A DNA stretch of 35,212 nucleotides from JBOHCT01 sp050699055 (GTDB lineage: Bacteria; Actinomycetota; Actinomycetes; Streptosporangiales; JBOHCT01). Positions 16,302 through 24,209 of the stretch are shown here, piece by piece. A program made the position numbers and the translations under genes. The stretch lies in NCBI GenBank assembly GCA_050699055.1, contig JBOHCT010000018.1:1-35212 (forward strand), read 5' to 3'. Below the pieces are notes generated by a model. That model saw nothing but the letters and a program-made list of their open reading frames with translations. It did not search any database and was not told the origin of the DNA. Position 1 is the first letter of the stretch. Every line of letters begins with the position of its first letter.

Positions 16302-16390
16302 ATGCGCGGGAGCTCGCGACGAGCGGGCTGAGAGGGCGGCTGGCCGGCCGCCGACCGTGGGACCTGATCCGGGCAATGCCGGCGAAGGGA
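16302..16390 (+). promoter_or_regulatory. TPP riboswitch (THI element)
   Basis: The conserved THI-box blocks are present in order: GCGGGAGCTCGC, then GCGGGCTGAGA (P2 can form as AGCTCGC with GCGGGCT, including one G-U pair), a variable P3 stem (GGCGGCTGGCCGGCCGCC), and the pyrophosphate arm CCTGATCCGGGCAATGCC followed by GGCGAAGGGA. The 3' strand of P1 runs directly into GGAGG, the tenA ribosome binding site, so TPP binding would most simply block translation initiation. TAACCT at 16291-16296 is a suitable -10 box for a transcript beginning at the riboswitch. Confidence 0.92.
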
Positions 16391-16397
16391 GGAGATC

Positions 16398-17075
16398 GTG
16401 ACTATAACCGATTCCGCGCGCGTGACCGAGGAATTGTGGCCGCTCGCCGCGTCGGTCCTCGAGCGGATCCTCGTGCATCCGTTCCTGGCTGGCCTGGCAA
16501 GCGGGGACCTCGACCGGCGGTGCTTCCGCTACTACGTGGTCCAGGACACCCACTATCTCCGGTCATACGCCCGCGCCCTGAGCCTCGTGGGCGCGCATAC
16601 GCCCGACGAGACCGGTGTGCGCATGTTCGCTGGCCACGCGGCGAACGCGATCGCCGTCGAGCGCTCCCTGCACGCCGACTTCCTCCGGGAGCTGGGCGAG
16701 GCCGTGGACGAGCGACGGACGGAGCCGGCCGGGCCGACCACCCTCGCCTACACGAGCTTCCAGCTCGCGGCCGCGCAGGCGTGCTTCGTCGAGGGGCTCG
16801 GTGCCGTCCTTCCGTGCTACTGGCTGTACCGGGAGGTCGGGAGGGCGCTCGCGCCGCAGTCATCGCCGGAGCCGTTGTACGCGCGATGGATCGACACCTA
16901 CGCGGGCGAGGAGTTCGCGCGCATCGTGACCGAGGTGCTCGCTCTCACCGACCGGGCCGGTGAAGGCCTTGGTGAGGCGGAGCGTTCGCGGCTGCGCGAG
17001 AGCTTCGCGATCGCGGCCCGGTACGAGTGGATGTTCTGGGACGCCGCGTACCGGCGGGAGACCTGGCCGGTCTGA
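16398..17075 (+). CDS. tenA: TenA family thiaminase II / aminopyrimidine aminohydrolase
   Basis: This 225-residue cytoplasmic enzyme hydrolyses the amino group of thiamin breakdown products (aminomethyl-HMP) to salvage the HMP pyrimidine, or cleaves thiamin. Family residues are visible: Asp in RYYVVQDTHYL near residue 43, the catalytic Cys in VLPCYWLYREVG near residue 137, and the catalytic Glu in RYEWMFWDAAY near residue 212. This identifies the TenA_C class that has the active-site Cys. GTG 16398 is preceded by GGAGGA, which overlaps the end of the TPP riboswitch. It stands alone: no thiD, thiE or thi transporter is adjacent, so it looks like an independently regulated salvage gene set between parE and vapBC. 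Confidence 0.93.
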   Translation: MTITDSARVTEELWPLAASVLERILVHPFLAGLASGDLDRRCFRYYVVQDTHYLRSYARALSLVGAHTPDETGVRMFAGHAANAIAVERSLHADFLRELGEAVDERRTEPAGPTTLAYTSFQLAAAQACFVEGLGAVLPCYWLYREVGRALAPQSSPEPLYARWIDTYAGEEFARIVTEVLALTDRAGEGLGEAERSRLRESFAIAARYEWMFWDAAYRRETWPV

Positions 17076-17112
17076 TGCTTGCTGCCGGATGTGAGCTGGG
17101 CCGGCGGTAGGC

Positions 17113-17496
17113 TCAACAGGGGACGACAAGGATCGAACGCTTCGACGCGGCGACCAGCGGGCGGATGTCGTCTGGGTCACTCGTCAGGATGCGGTCGCCT
17201 GTACTGGAGACGGCCACGACGCTGGCATCGACTGCGTCGCAGGTATCCGCACGACCCAGCAGCACGCCCGCTTCCCGCCCCAAACGCTGATCCACAGCCT
17301 TGACGTCAACGGACTTGAGCAGTCGGGCAAGGGTCGCCTGCCGCCCCGCAGCGTCTCGCCAGACCTGAGTGATCACGATGCCGGTGCTGCGTAGCTCGAG
17401 TCCCCCGCGCTGGGCAGCGCGTAGGCGAGCGGCTACGGACCGGTCGCCTCGATCTACGGCTATGAACGCGCCCGCATCGAGCACCGCGGCACTCAT
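17113..17496 (-). CDS. vapC: VapC-type PIN-domain toxin
   Basis: This 127-residue PIN-domain protein is probably a Mg-dependent RNase toxin. Acidic residues expected in the active site appear in VLDAGAFIAVD (residue 6 region), in ADTCDAVDASVVAV near residue 85 and in the LTSDPDDI motif near residue 105. The second conserved acid of many VapC proteins is replaced here by the TQVWRD segment, as in an actinobacterial subfamily with AQVWR. ATG 17496 overlaps the antitoxin stop as ATGA; the open frame extends to 17592 but that part belongs to the antitoxin region. It is the second gene of the pair. No other toxin system is nearby. Confidence 0.88.
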   Translation of the reverse strand: MSAAVLDAGAFIAVDRGDRSVAARLRAAQRGGLELRSTGIVITQVWRDAAGRQATLARLLKSVDVKAVDQRLGREAGVLLGRADTCDAVDASVVAVSSTGDRILTSDPDDIRPLVAASKRSILVVPC

Positions 17497-17747
17497 GCCG
17501 CTGGTTTGGTGATGGCGGGGGCCGGGAGTCCCAGCTCGACGGCGGCAGTCGCCAACTCGTCGGCGGTCAGGGCTCCATGCTCGGCTTCCCACGTGTCGAG
17601 GAACTCAGCCAGCGTATCGGCGCGGAGCTTGGCGACGGCCGCTTGCGCCAACCATCCGGACAGCCCTGCTCCGCTCCGTTCCGCGGCCGCCCGGACAGCG
17701 TCGCCGAGGTCAGGATCGAACGAGACGCTGAGCTTGTCGACCTTCAT
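17493..17747 (-). CDS. vapB: VapB-type antitoxin
   Basis: This 84-residue protein should bind and neutralise the downstream PIN toxin and repress the shared promoter. The N-terminus MKVDKLSVSFDPDLGDAVR followed by a Gly/Ser turn and a helix (GLSGWLAQAAVAKLR) fits a ribbon-helix-helix DNA-binding fold. The acidic C-terminal part (FLDTWEAEHGALTADEL) is the expected toxin-wrapping region. ATG 17747 is selected because it follows a TATGCT box by six bases and the family begins at this point; the frame is open to 17837. No Shine-Dalgarno sequence is present, so the mRNA is probably leaderless. Confidence 0.87.
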   Translation of the reverse strand: MKVDKLSVSFDPDLGDAVRAAAERSGAGLSGWLAQAAVAKLRADTLAEFLDTWEAEHGALTADELATAAVELGLPAPAITKPAA

Positions 17748-17753
17748 GCGCCG

Positions 17754-17783
17754 AGCATACCATGGTACGTCACACTGCGGTAA
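17754..17783 (-). promoter_or_regulatory. vapBC promoter with palindromic operator
   Basis: Read on the minus strand, TTACCG (17778-17783), an 18-base spacer and TATGCT (17754-17759) form a promoter whose transcript would begin at the vapB ATG. A perfect palindrome TACCATGGTA (17758-17767) overlaps the upstream edge of the -10 box, the expected place for autorepression by the RHH antitoxin. Confidence 0.6.
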
Positions 17784-17790
17784 GAAAGCC

Positions 17791-18540
17791 TCAGGTCGCC
17801 GAGCCGGCCACGACCGCGAAGCGGGCATGCACGCCAAGGAGACGCTCCAGCGGCGGCAGCGTCAGGCTGGAGGCCCACTCGACGTCGCGCAGCCGCTCGA
17901 CGCGCGCTGGCCCCCAACCGTTCGGCTCGACCAGCGTGCTGAGCCGCTCGGGGTCCGGCCCGGCAGCGAGCGGCAGCGTGCCGAGCAGTTCCTCGTCGTA
18001 CGATCCGTGATGGCCGGACGGGTGTCCGCGGACGCGGTGAAGGAGGCTGCGGGCCTGGCCGCGTGCCCTCTCCACGATGTCGGCCCGTTCCCCCCAGAGC
18101 CCTTCAAGAAGCACCAGCCTTCCCCCGGGGGCGACCGTACGCCACGCGGCGAGGGCGGCCGCCGGGTCGGGCAGCGTCCACACGACGTTACGCTCGACAA
18201 CCGCGTCGAACGGGCCACCGGGCGGCTCATGGGCGGGGCCTTGCACGGTCTCGACCTCCGCGGCTTCCCGCTCGGCCTTGCGGTCGAGCCGCGCGAGCAT
18301 GCCGGGGGAGAGGTCGAGAGCTGTCACACGGTAGCCGAGCCGGGCGAGCGCGAGGGAGAGAAATCCCGTACCCGCACCGACGTCGAGGACCGATGCGGGG
18401 GGCGGCGGCAGCAGGCGCAGCAGGGCGGCGGACCAGGCGGCCTGTTCGGCGGCCGACTGCGGCACGTGGTCGGCGCCGTGGTCGTAAACGGAGGCGTCCT
18501 CGTCCCAGAACTTGCGAATCTTGTCGAGCGTGTTAGTCAT
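17791..18540 (-). CDS. Class I SAM-dependent methyltransferase
   Basis: This 249-residue protein has the class I methyltransferase fold. Motif I is VLDVGAGTGFLSLALARLG near residue 50, the acidic end of beta-2 is in VTALDLSPGM, and the post-I/motif IV segments are FDAVVERNVVWTLPDP and a VAPGGRLVLLEG loop. The start FWDEDASVYD resembles small-molecule or ubiE-like methyltransferases. ATG 18540 has GAGGA nine bases upstream. It lies 43 bases upstream of vapB on the same strand, but vapBC has its own promoter. The substrate cannot be deduced. Confidence 0.88.
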   Translation of the reverse strand: MTNTLDKIRKFWDEDASVYDHGADHVPQSAAEQAAWSAALLRLLPPPPASVLDVGAGTGFLSLALARLGYRVTALDLSPGMLARLDRKAEREAAEVETVQGPAHEPPGGPFDAVVERNVVWTLPDPAAALAAWRTVAPGGRLVLLEGLWGERADIVERARGQARSLLHRVRGHPSGHHGSYDEELLGTLPLAAGPDPERLSTLVEPNGWGPARVERLRDVEWASSLTLPPLERLLGVHARFAVVAGSAT

Positions 18541-18671
18541 GGTCCCATCCTCGCCTACCCCCAGCCTCCTTCGCATCGTGACCACGGCGGGGCTGTGCGG
18601 GTGGGACGTCTGGGCACGCGTGCCGCCGGTGGCGCGATCCCTCGGACATCCCGCGGCGGGCGGGAGGCTGG

Positions 18672-21104
18672 TCAGTCGCCGGGGGTACGGCCGACCGCGG
18701 CGAGCGTGCCGCCCACGGCGGTGCCCGACCCGTCTCGCCGCCCTTCCGCGTCCGGCAGCTGGACCGGCGTGCCGGCGGACGTCGACGCGCCGGCCGGCCC
18801 CTGGCCCGCCCAGGCGAGGACCAGCTCGTCCGCTCCCTTCAGGAGGCGATGGCAGCGCACTCCGCCGGTCGCCCGCCCCTTGCGCGGGTACACGTCGAGC
18901 GGGGTGATCTTCGCGCTGGCGGCCTTGCCGGCGCGGCCGGCCACGGTCACGACCACGGCTTCTCCTCCGCCGGCCGGGACCGCGCCGAACCAGCGGACCC
19001 GCGCGCCGTCTGCCACGCGCATGCCCACCATCCCGGCGGCCGCGAGCCCCTGGGGGCGTACGAGCGAGGCCGGGAACCGCAGCAGGTGAGTGTCGTTCGT
19101 CACGAAGACCAGGTCCTCGTCGCCTGTCTCCAGCTGGACTGCCCCCACGACACGGTCGTCCCCGCGCAGCGCGATGACCTCGAACGCGTCCTTGTTTTGC
19201 GGATACTCCGGGCGGATCCGTTTGACGACGCCCCGTGCCGTACCGACGGCCAGGCCGGGCCCCTCGGGCTCAAGAGACGCGAGCCCGAGCACCTCCTCGC
19301 CGTCGGTGAGCCGGAAGAACTCGGCTGCCGGCGCACCCCCGCCGAGGCTCGTCTCGCCCGCCGGGAGGACCGGCAGGTCCAGGGCGTTCACCCGGAGCAG
19401 CCGTCCGCCGCTCGTGACGGCGGTGAGCGTGCCGCGGGCGGTGCCCACGAGTACGCAGCTCACGACGTCGTGTTTCGCGCGCTTCCGGCTCACGGGCGGC
19501 TCGGCGGTAGGGGTACGGGCGAGCCGGCCAGTGGCAGACAGCACGATGAGGCAGGGGTCGTCCATCACCTCGAGCGGGACGGTCGGCACCGGCGTGCCGG
19601 CGTCCTCCAGCAGGACGGTCCGGCGCGGATCGGCGTGCTCGCGGGCGACCTCGGCCAGCTCGTCGGACACCATCTGGCGCAGGCGCTCGTCGGAGGTGAG
19701 GATCGCGGTCAACTCCGCGATCTCGCCCCGCAGGGTCTCGCGTTCGCGCTCCAGCTCCAGCCGGTCGTACTTGGTCAGCCGACGCAGGGGGGTGTCGAGG
19801 ATGTACTGCGCCTGCCGCTCGGACAGGTCGAAGATGGTCATCAGCCGGTCGCGGGCGGCCCGGGCGTCGTCGCTCGACCGGATGACCTGGATGACCTCAT
19901 CGATGTTCAGCAGCGCGACGATCAGCCCGTCGACCAGGTGCAGTCGGTCCTGCCGTTTGGTGCGCCGGTGTTCTGAGCGTCGGCGTACGACCTCGAGGCG
20001 GTGGCGTACGTAGACCTCGAGCAGCTCCTTCAGCCCCAGCGTCCGCGGCCGACCCTCCACGAGCGCCACATTGTTGATCCCGAAGGACTCCTCCATCGGG
20101 GTCAGCCGGTACAGCTCGGCGAGGACCGCGTCGGGGTTGAACGCGTTCTTGATCTCGATGACCAGCCGCAGCCCCTTCTCCCGGTCTGTGAGGTCCTTGA
20201 CGTCCGCGATGCCTTTCAGACGTCCCGACTGCACCAGTTCCTTGACGCGGGCGATGACGCGTTCGGGGCCGACGGCGTAGGGCAGGGCGGTCACCACGAT
20301 GCCCTTGCGGCGCGCGCTGACCCGCTCGACCTGGGCGGAGGCCCGCATGCGGAACGTCCCACGGCCCGTGGCATACGCCTCGCGCACCCCGTCGAGCCCG
20401 ACGATCTGGCCGCCCGTCGGAAGGTCGGGGCCGGGCACGAAGCGCATCAGCTCATCGAGCGAGGCCTCGGGGTGGTGGACGAGATGGCGGGCGGCGGCGA
20501 CGACCTCACCGAGGTTGTGCGGCGCCATGTTCGTCGCCATGCCAACGGCGATCCCTGAGGCGCCGTTCACCAACAGGCCGGGGAACGCGGAAGGCAGGGC
20601 GTCGGGCTCGCGCTCCTGCCCGTCGTAGTTGGGGATGAAGTCGACGACGTCCTCGTCGAGCGAGGCGACCATGGCGACGGCCGCGGAGGTGAGCCGCGCC
20701 TCCGTGTAGCGCATGGCCGCGGGGGAGTCGTCGCCGCCGAGCGACCCGAAGTTGCCGTGCCCGTCGACCAGCGGTACGCGCATCGAGAACGCCTGGGCCA
20801 TGCGGACCAGCGCGTCGTAGATCGCGCTGTCGCCGTGGGGGTGGAGCTTGCCCATGACCTCACCGACCACACGCGCGCTCTTCACGTGCCCGCGGTCGGG
20901 CCGCAAGCCCATCTCCGCCATCTGGTAGAGGATGCGCCGCTGGACCGGCTTCAGCCCGTCGCGCGCGTCGGGCAGCGCCCGCTGGTAGATGACCGAGTAG
21001 GCGTACTCAAGGTAGGACCAGCGCATCTCCTCGGACACGTCGATGTCGGTGATGCGTTCGGGGGGCGGGGGAGTGGATGTCGTACCGCGTGGCATGCGGA
21101 TCAT
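18672..21104 (-). CDS. parC: Type IIA DNA topoisomerase subunit A (ParC/second GyrA)
   Basis: This roughly 810-residue subunit cleaves and rejoins DNA and forms the A2B2 enzyme with the ParE-like protein. The winged-helix region has ALPDARDGLKPVQRRILY, then the quinolone-region HPHGDSAIYDALVRMAQ, and the catalytic Tyr in MRYTEARL near residue 127. A coiled-coil and tower follow, then a C-terminal beta-pinwheel (about 500-800) with repeated strands such as GTARGVVKRI and GRAGKAASAK. A canonical GyrA-box (QRRGGKG) is not seen, which argues for a decatenase (Topo IV-like) rather than gyrase role. ATG 21104 or 21095 may be the start; neither has a good ribosome site. It is convergent with parE across the tenA-vapBC-methyltransferase insert. 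Confidence 0.93.
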   Translation of the reverse strand: MIRMPRGTTSTPPPPERITDIDVSEEMRWSYLEYAYSVIYQRALPDARDGLKPVQRRILYQMAEMGLRPDRGHVKSARVVGEVMGKLHPHGDSAIYDALVRMAQAFSMRVPLVDGHGNFGSLGGDDSPAAMRYTEARLTSAAVAMVASLDEDVVDFIPNYDGQEREPDALPSAFPGLLVNGASGIAVGMATNMAPHNLGEVVAAARHLVHHPEASLDELMRFVPGPDLPTGGQIVGLDGVREAYATGRGTFRMRASAQVERVSARRKGIVVTALPYAVGPERVIARVKELVQSGRLKGIADVKDLTDREKGLRLVIEIKNAFNPDAVLAELYRLTPMEESFGINNVALVEGRPRTLGLKELLEVYVRHRLEVVRRRSEHRRTKRQDRLHLVDGLIVALLNIDEVIQVIRSSDDARAARDRLMTIFDLSERQAQYILDTPLRRLTKYDRLELERERETLRGEIAELTAILTSDERLRQMVSDELAEVAREHADPRRTVLLEDAGTPVPTVPLEVMDDPCLIVLSATGRLARTPTAEPPVSRKRAKHDVVSCVLVGTARGTLTAVTSGGRLLRVNALDLPVLPAGETSLGGGAPAAEFFRLTDGEEVLGLASLEPEGPGLAVGTARGVVKRIRPEYPQNKDAFEVIALRGDDRVVGAVQLETGDEDLVFVTNDTHLLRFPASLVRPQGLAAAGMVGMRVADGARVRWFGAVPAGGGEAVVVTVAGRAGKAASAKITPLDVYPRKGRATGGVRCHRLLKGADELVLAWAGQGPAGASTSAGTPVQLPDAEGRRDGSGTAVGGTLAAVGRTPGD

Positions 21105-21223
21105 TGTGCCGTGTCCGGGCCGACAAGGGGTGCAGCGACGCCGTGACGCAGGACACACGAGTTCGCGGGAAGAGTTATCCGACCGGCCGGGTTGGCCCCT
21201 GGGTGCGCGCCGAAGGCGGGAGA

Positions 21224-21237
21224 CCCGGCAGGCCGGG
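21224..21237. terminator. Short GC hairpin after the PfkB kinase gene
   Basis: CCCGGC and GCCGGG are adjacent around two bases, in the 156-base gap between the kinase gene and parC on the same strand. It could separate the two transcripts. No T-run is present, and GC-rich gaps form such stems by chance. Confidence 0.3.
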
Positions 21238-21260
21238 GGCCGCCGGGCACCTAACCAGAC

Positions 21261-22154
21261 CTAGAGCGCGGGGCGGGCGCCTACTTGGCCCAGCGCGCGT
21301 GCCGCGAGTCGGCATCCGGCCGAGAGGGCGTCAGCGGGCGGCTTGCCCTCGAGCCACGGGGGGATGAAGCCGGCGCAGAACGCGTCGCCCGCACCGGTGC
21401 CGTCGGTGATCTCATCGAGCGGCTCCGCCGGGGTCCGGATGGGCGTGCGGCCGCCGGACTCGTACCACAGGGCTCCCTCGGAGGCGAGCGTGATGACCGC
21501 CTGGGGGTAGTGCCGGGTGAGCTCCCTGGCGGCTTCCTCGGGGTCGTCGTGCTCGGTCAGGACCTTCGCCTCGTCGGTGTTGGCGAACAGGAGCTTGACG
21601 CCAGCAGTCCAGTTGAAGAACGCGTCAGCACCGGCGTGCCGCAGCGGGGCGACGGAAGCGCCGTCGACAGAGACGGACATCCGCTCCCTCCCGGCGAGGT
21701 GGAGGGCGGCGAGCGCGGCCTCACGTGAGCCGTCGTTCAGGAACGTATAGCCGGAGATATGCAGGTGGGCACCGACCGTGAACAGGTCCTTCGGAAGGTC
21801 GTCAGGCGAGAGAGCGGCGTTGGCGCCGGGGTCGGACAGCATCGTCCTGTCGCCGGTGTGCAGGACCAGGACCACACACGTCCCGGTCGGCCGGTCGGGA
21901 TCCATGACCAGCCGGGCATCGACGCCGTAGCCCATGAGCTCCATGTCGCGGTTGCGCCCGGCGATGTCGGTGCCGCGGCGGCCGACGAACGACGCCTCGA
22001 AGCCCTCGGCAGCGATCCATGAAGCGATGTTGGCGCCGGCTCCGCCACCGTGCATCGTCACGGAGGCGGGGGTGTCCGTGCCTTTGATGAGAGGGCTTTC
22101 GGCCCGTGCGACGGCGTCGGTCATGAGATCGCCGATAACAATCACGCGCGTCAT
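21261..22154 (-). CDS. PfkB-family carbohydrate/nucleoside kinase
   Basis: This 297-residue cytoplasmic kinase has the ribokinase fold. The N-terminal substrate-binding GGGAGAN motif is near residue 36 and the C-terminal signature DGTGAGDAFCAGF, with the catalytic Asp, is near residue 250. The segment LLFANTDEAKVL is the usual strand before the ATP site. ATG 22154 lies right after GAGGAG. The sugar or nucleoside substrate is not evident: no pseudouridine glycosidase, aldolase or sugar transporter is adjacent. The gene starts 34 bases from the divergent FUSC gene, so promoters must overlap. Confidence 0.9.
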   Translation of the reverse strand: MTRVIVIGDLMTDAVARAESPLIKGTDTPASVTMHGGGAGANIASWIAAEGFEASFVGRRGTDIAGRNRDMELMGYGVDARLVMDPDRPTGTCVVLVLHTGDRTMLSDPGANAALSPDDLPKDLFTVGAHLHISGYTFLNDGSREAALAALHLAGRERMSVSVDGASVAPLRHAGADAFFNWTAGVKLLFANTDEAKVLTEHDDPEEAARELTRHYPQAVITLASEGALWYESGGRTPIRTPAEPLDEITDGTGAGDAFCAGFIPPWLEGKPPADALSAGCRLAARALGQVGARPAL

Positions 22155-22188
22155 CTCCTCACCACCTCGACCACAGGGGGTCTTTCAT

Positions 22189-23529
22189 TTGGCGAGACTG
22201 ATCGAGCTTCTCACCCGTGCACGGGCCGCGATCGTCCCGGTGTCGACGGCGCTGCGTACGGTAACAGCTTCGCGGCTGCCTGTGGTAGCGGAACTCCGAC
22301 GTGCGCTACTCCGGCTGCGCGCCTGGGCCTGGCGCGGCCGCGGCACGCCGCCAGGTTTCCGCACGATGAAGACGACGCTCGCCGCGGTATCCGCGTACGT
22401 CGTCGCGCTACTCTTGCCCGGCGAGGCGCAGCCGATCCTGGCACCGCTCACGGCGCTGCTCGTCGTCCAGATCACGCTGTACGCCACCGTGAAGAACGGT
22501 ATCGACCGGGTCGGCGCCGTCGTGGCCGGGGTACTCGTCGCATTGGCGGTCAGCAACCAAGTAGGGCTCACCTGGTGGAGCCTCGGCATCGTCATCTTCG
22601 GGGCCCTGGCCATCGGGCGGCTGTTGCGCCTCGGGCCGTTTCTCATGGAGACCGCGATCAGTGGGATGCTCGTGCTCGCCGTCGCCAACCAGCAAGAGCT
22701 CGCGTTCTTCCGCGTGTACGAGACGCTCATCGGCGCCGGCGTCGGCATCCTCGTGAACGGCCTGCTCGCTCCTCCCGTGTACGTGCACGCCGCGGCGGAG
22801 GCGGTCGGCGACCTCGCCACGCACCTCGGCGGCGTCCTGCGACGCGTCTCGGACGAGGTCGCGATGGAGTGGACGCGGGATCGCGCCGGTGCCTGGTACC
22901 AGGCCGCTTCCGACCTCGACCGATCGGTGCGCCGGGCACGGGACGCCGTCGCGCGAGGCGAGGAGAGCCTGCGCATGAATCCGCGCGGCAGGCACCTGGA
23001 CGGTGTCGCGCCGAGCCTCGCCGGCGCTCTCGCCGCGCTCGAACACACCACGATCCAGACGAGGGAGATCTGCCGCGCCCTTGCCGACCGCGTCGACGAT
23101 CTGCCGGAGGGCGACGAGCCGGGGGAGGTGGCGAGGGTCACGATGTCCGTCCTGCTCGCCGACTTGGCCGACGTCGCCGACGCGTTCGGGGAGCTGGTGG
23201 AACCGGTGACCTCATCGTCGGGCGCGGCGGAGGCCACGCTGCGCTCGGCCCTGGCACGTACCGCGGCGCACCGCGGCGAGGCGTCGCACGCGCTTCTCGT
23301 CGACGGCCGGATCGAGCCGGGGATCTGGCGGGTGCACGGCGGGATGCTCGTGAACGTGGACCGCTTCGCCGACGAGTTGCACGCCGACCGTGGCAGGCGG
23401 GCGCGGATCGCGCTCAGCAGGCAGCCGTCCTACGTGAGCGCCGCGCGTTCGGCGAGACGCCGCGCGGGACGGGCGGCGCGCCGCAGGGGGACACGTAAGA
23501 TGCGGATCGTGCGAGGAGATGGCCCGTGA
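22189..23529 (+). CDS. FUSC / aromatic acid exporter family membrane protein
   Basis: This roughly 446-residue protein has about six membrane helices in residues 60-200 (TLAAVSAYVVALLL, LAPLTALLVVQITLYAT, VGAVVAGVLVALAVSN, LGIVIFGALAIGRLL, ETAISGMLVLAVAN, GAGVGILVNGLL) and a long charged cytoplasmic helical domain after that, like the ArAE_1/FUSC family of putative aromatic acid or small-molecule efflux proteins. TTG 22189 is the best start: AGGGGG is eight bases upstream and the preceding frame lies inside the divergent kinase gene. The stop overlaps the first ABC ATPase as GTGA, coupling the two. Substrate and direction of transport are inferred only from family. Confidence 0.85.
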   Translation: MARLIELLTRARAAIVPVSTALRTVTASRLPVVAELRRALLRLRAWAWRGRGTPPGFRTMKTTLAAVSAYVVALLLPGEAQPILAPLTALLVVQITLYATVKNGIDRVGAVVAGVLVALAVSNQVGLTWWSLGIVIFGALAIGRLLRLGPFLMETAISGMLVLAVANQQELAFFRVYETLIGAGVGILVNGLLAPPVYVHAAAEAVGDLATHLGGVLRRVSDEVAMEWTRDRAGAWYQAASDLDRSVRRARDAVARGEESLRMNPRGRHLDGVAPSLAGALAALEHTTIQTREICRALADRVDDLPEGDEPGEVARVTMSVLLADLADVADAFGELVEPVTSSSGAAEATLRSALARTAAHRGEASHALLVDGRIEPGIWRVHGGMLVNVDRFADELHADRGRRARIALSRQPSYVSAARSARRRAGRAARRRGTRKMRIVRGDGP

Positions 23530-24209
23530 GCGGCGGGGTGGACGCGGCGCGGTGTGTCGAGGTCACCAAGACCTACGTCACGGGCACCGGTGACGTCGCC
23601 GCTCTCGTCGGCGTCGCCGCGGGCTTTCCCGCCGCCACCGTCACTGCCCTGGTCGGCCCCTCGGGCTCCGGCAAGTCCACCCTCCTTCGCCTGCTGGCCT
23701 GCCTCGACCGTCCGGACGCCGGACGGGTCGAGGTGGCGGGCGAGGACATCGCCCGGCTGGGGGCCTGGGCGCGGCGGGCCATTCGTCGGCACACGATCGG
23801 CTATGTGTTCCAGGAACCGTCCGCAAATCTGCTCGACTACCTGACCGCTGTCGAGCACCTGAGGATGGCCGCGCAGCTGCGGGGCAGGCGAGACTCCGAG
23901 GAGCCGGGCCGGCTGCTCGACCTGCTCGGCCTCACCCACCGGGCCAACCATGTACCCCACGCGTTGTCGGGCGGCGAGCAGCAGCGGCTCGCCGTGGGCT
24001 TCGCGGTCGCGGGCGGCCCGGCTGTGCTCGTCGCGGACGAGCCGACCGCCCAGCTCGATCACGTCTCGGGCGAGCGGGTGCTCGAGGCGATCCGACACGT
24101 CGCCGACCGCGGTTACGCGGTCGTCGTCGCCTCCCACGATCGCGCCGTCACCGAGGTTGCCGACCGCGTCGTACGCCTGGCTGGCGGCAGGGCGGAGGAT
24201 GTCGGATGA
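23526..24209 (+). CDS. ABC transporter ATP-binding protein 1
   Basis: This 227-residue ATPase of the LolD/MacB-like export class has Walker A GPSGSGKST near residue 44, the Q-loop in GYVFQEPSANLLDY near 96, signature ALSGGEQQRLAV near 142, Walker B AVLVADEPT near 163 and the switch His in VVVASHDR near 199. GTG 23526 overlaps the FUSC gene stop as GTGA and the stop overlaps the second ATPase start as ATGA. No FtsX-like or other ABC permease is encoded next to it, which is unusual for this class. Confidence 0.93.
   Translation: MSGGVDAARCVEVTKTYVTGTGDVAALVGVAAGFPAATVTALVGPSGSGKSTLLRLLACLDRPDAGRVEVAGEDIARLGAWARRAIRRHTIGYVFQEPSANLLDYLTAVEHLRMAAQLRGRRDSEEPGRLLDLLGLTHRANHVPHALSGGEQQRLAVGFAVAGGPAVLVADEPTAQLDHVSGERVLEAIRHVADRGYAVVVASHDRAVTEVADRVVRLAGGRAEDVG

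Noticed and set aside
14658..16553. 631-codon open frame on the minus strand opposite parE
   Set aside because: It is fully antisense to a well-supported topoisomerase gene, has no recognisable domain, and is expected from high GC at third codon positions.
17592..17837. Longer N-termini for the VapC and VapB frames
   Set aside because: The extra residues overlap the upstream gene or promoter, and the ATGA overlap and the -10 box fix the shorter starts.
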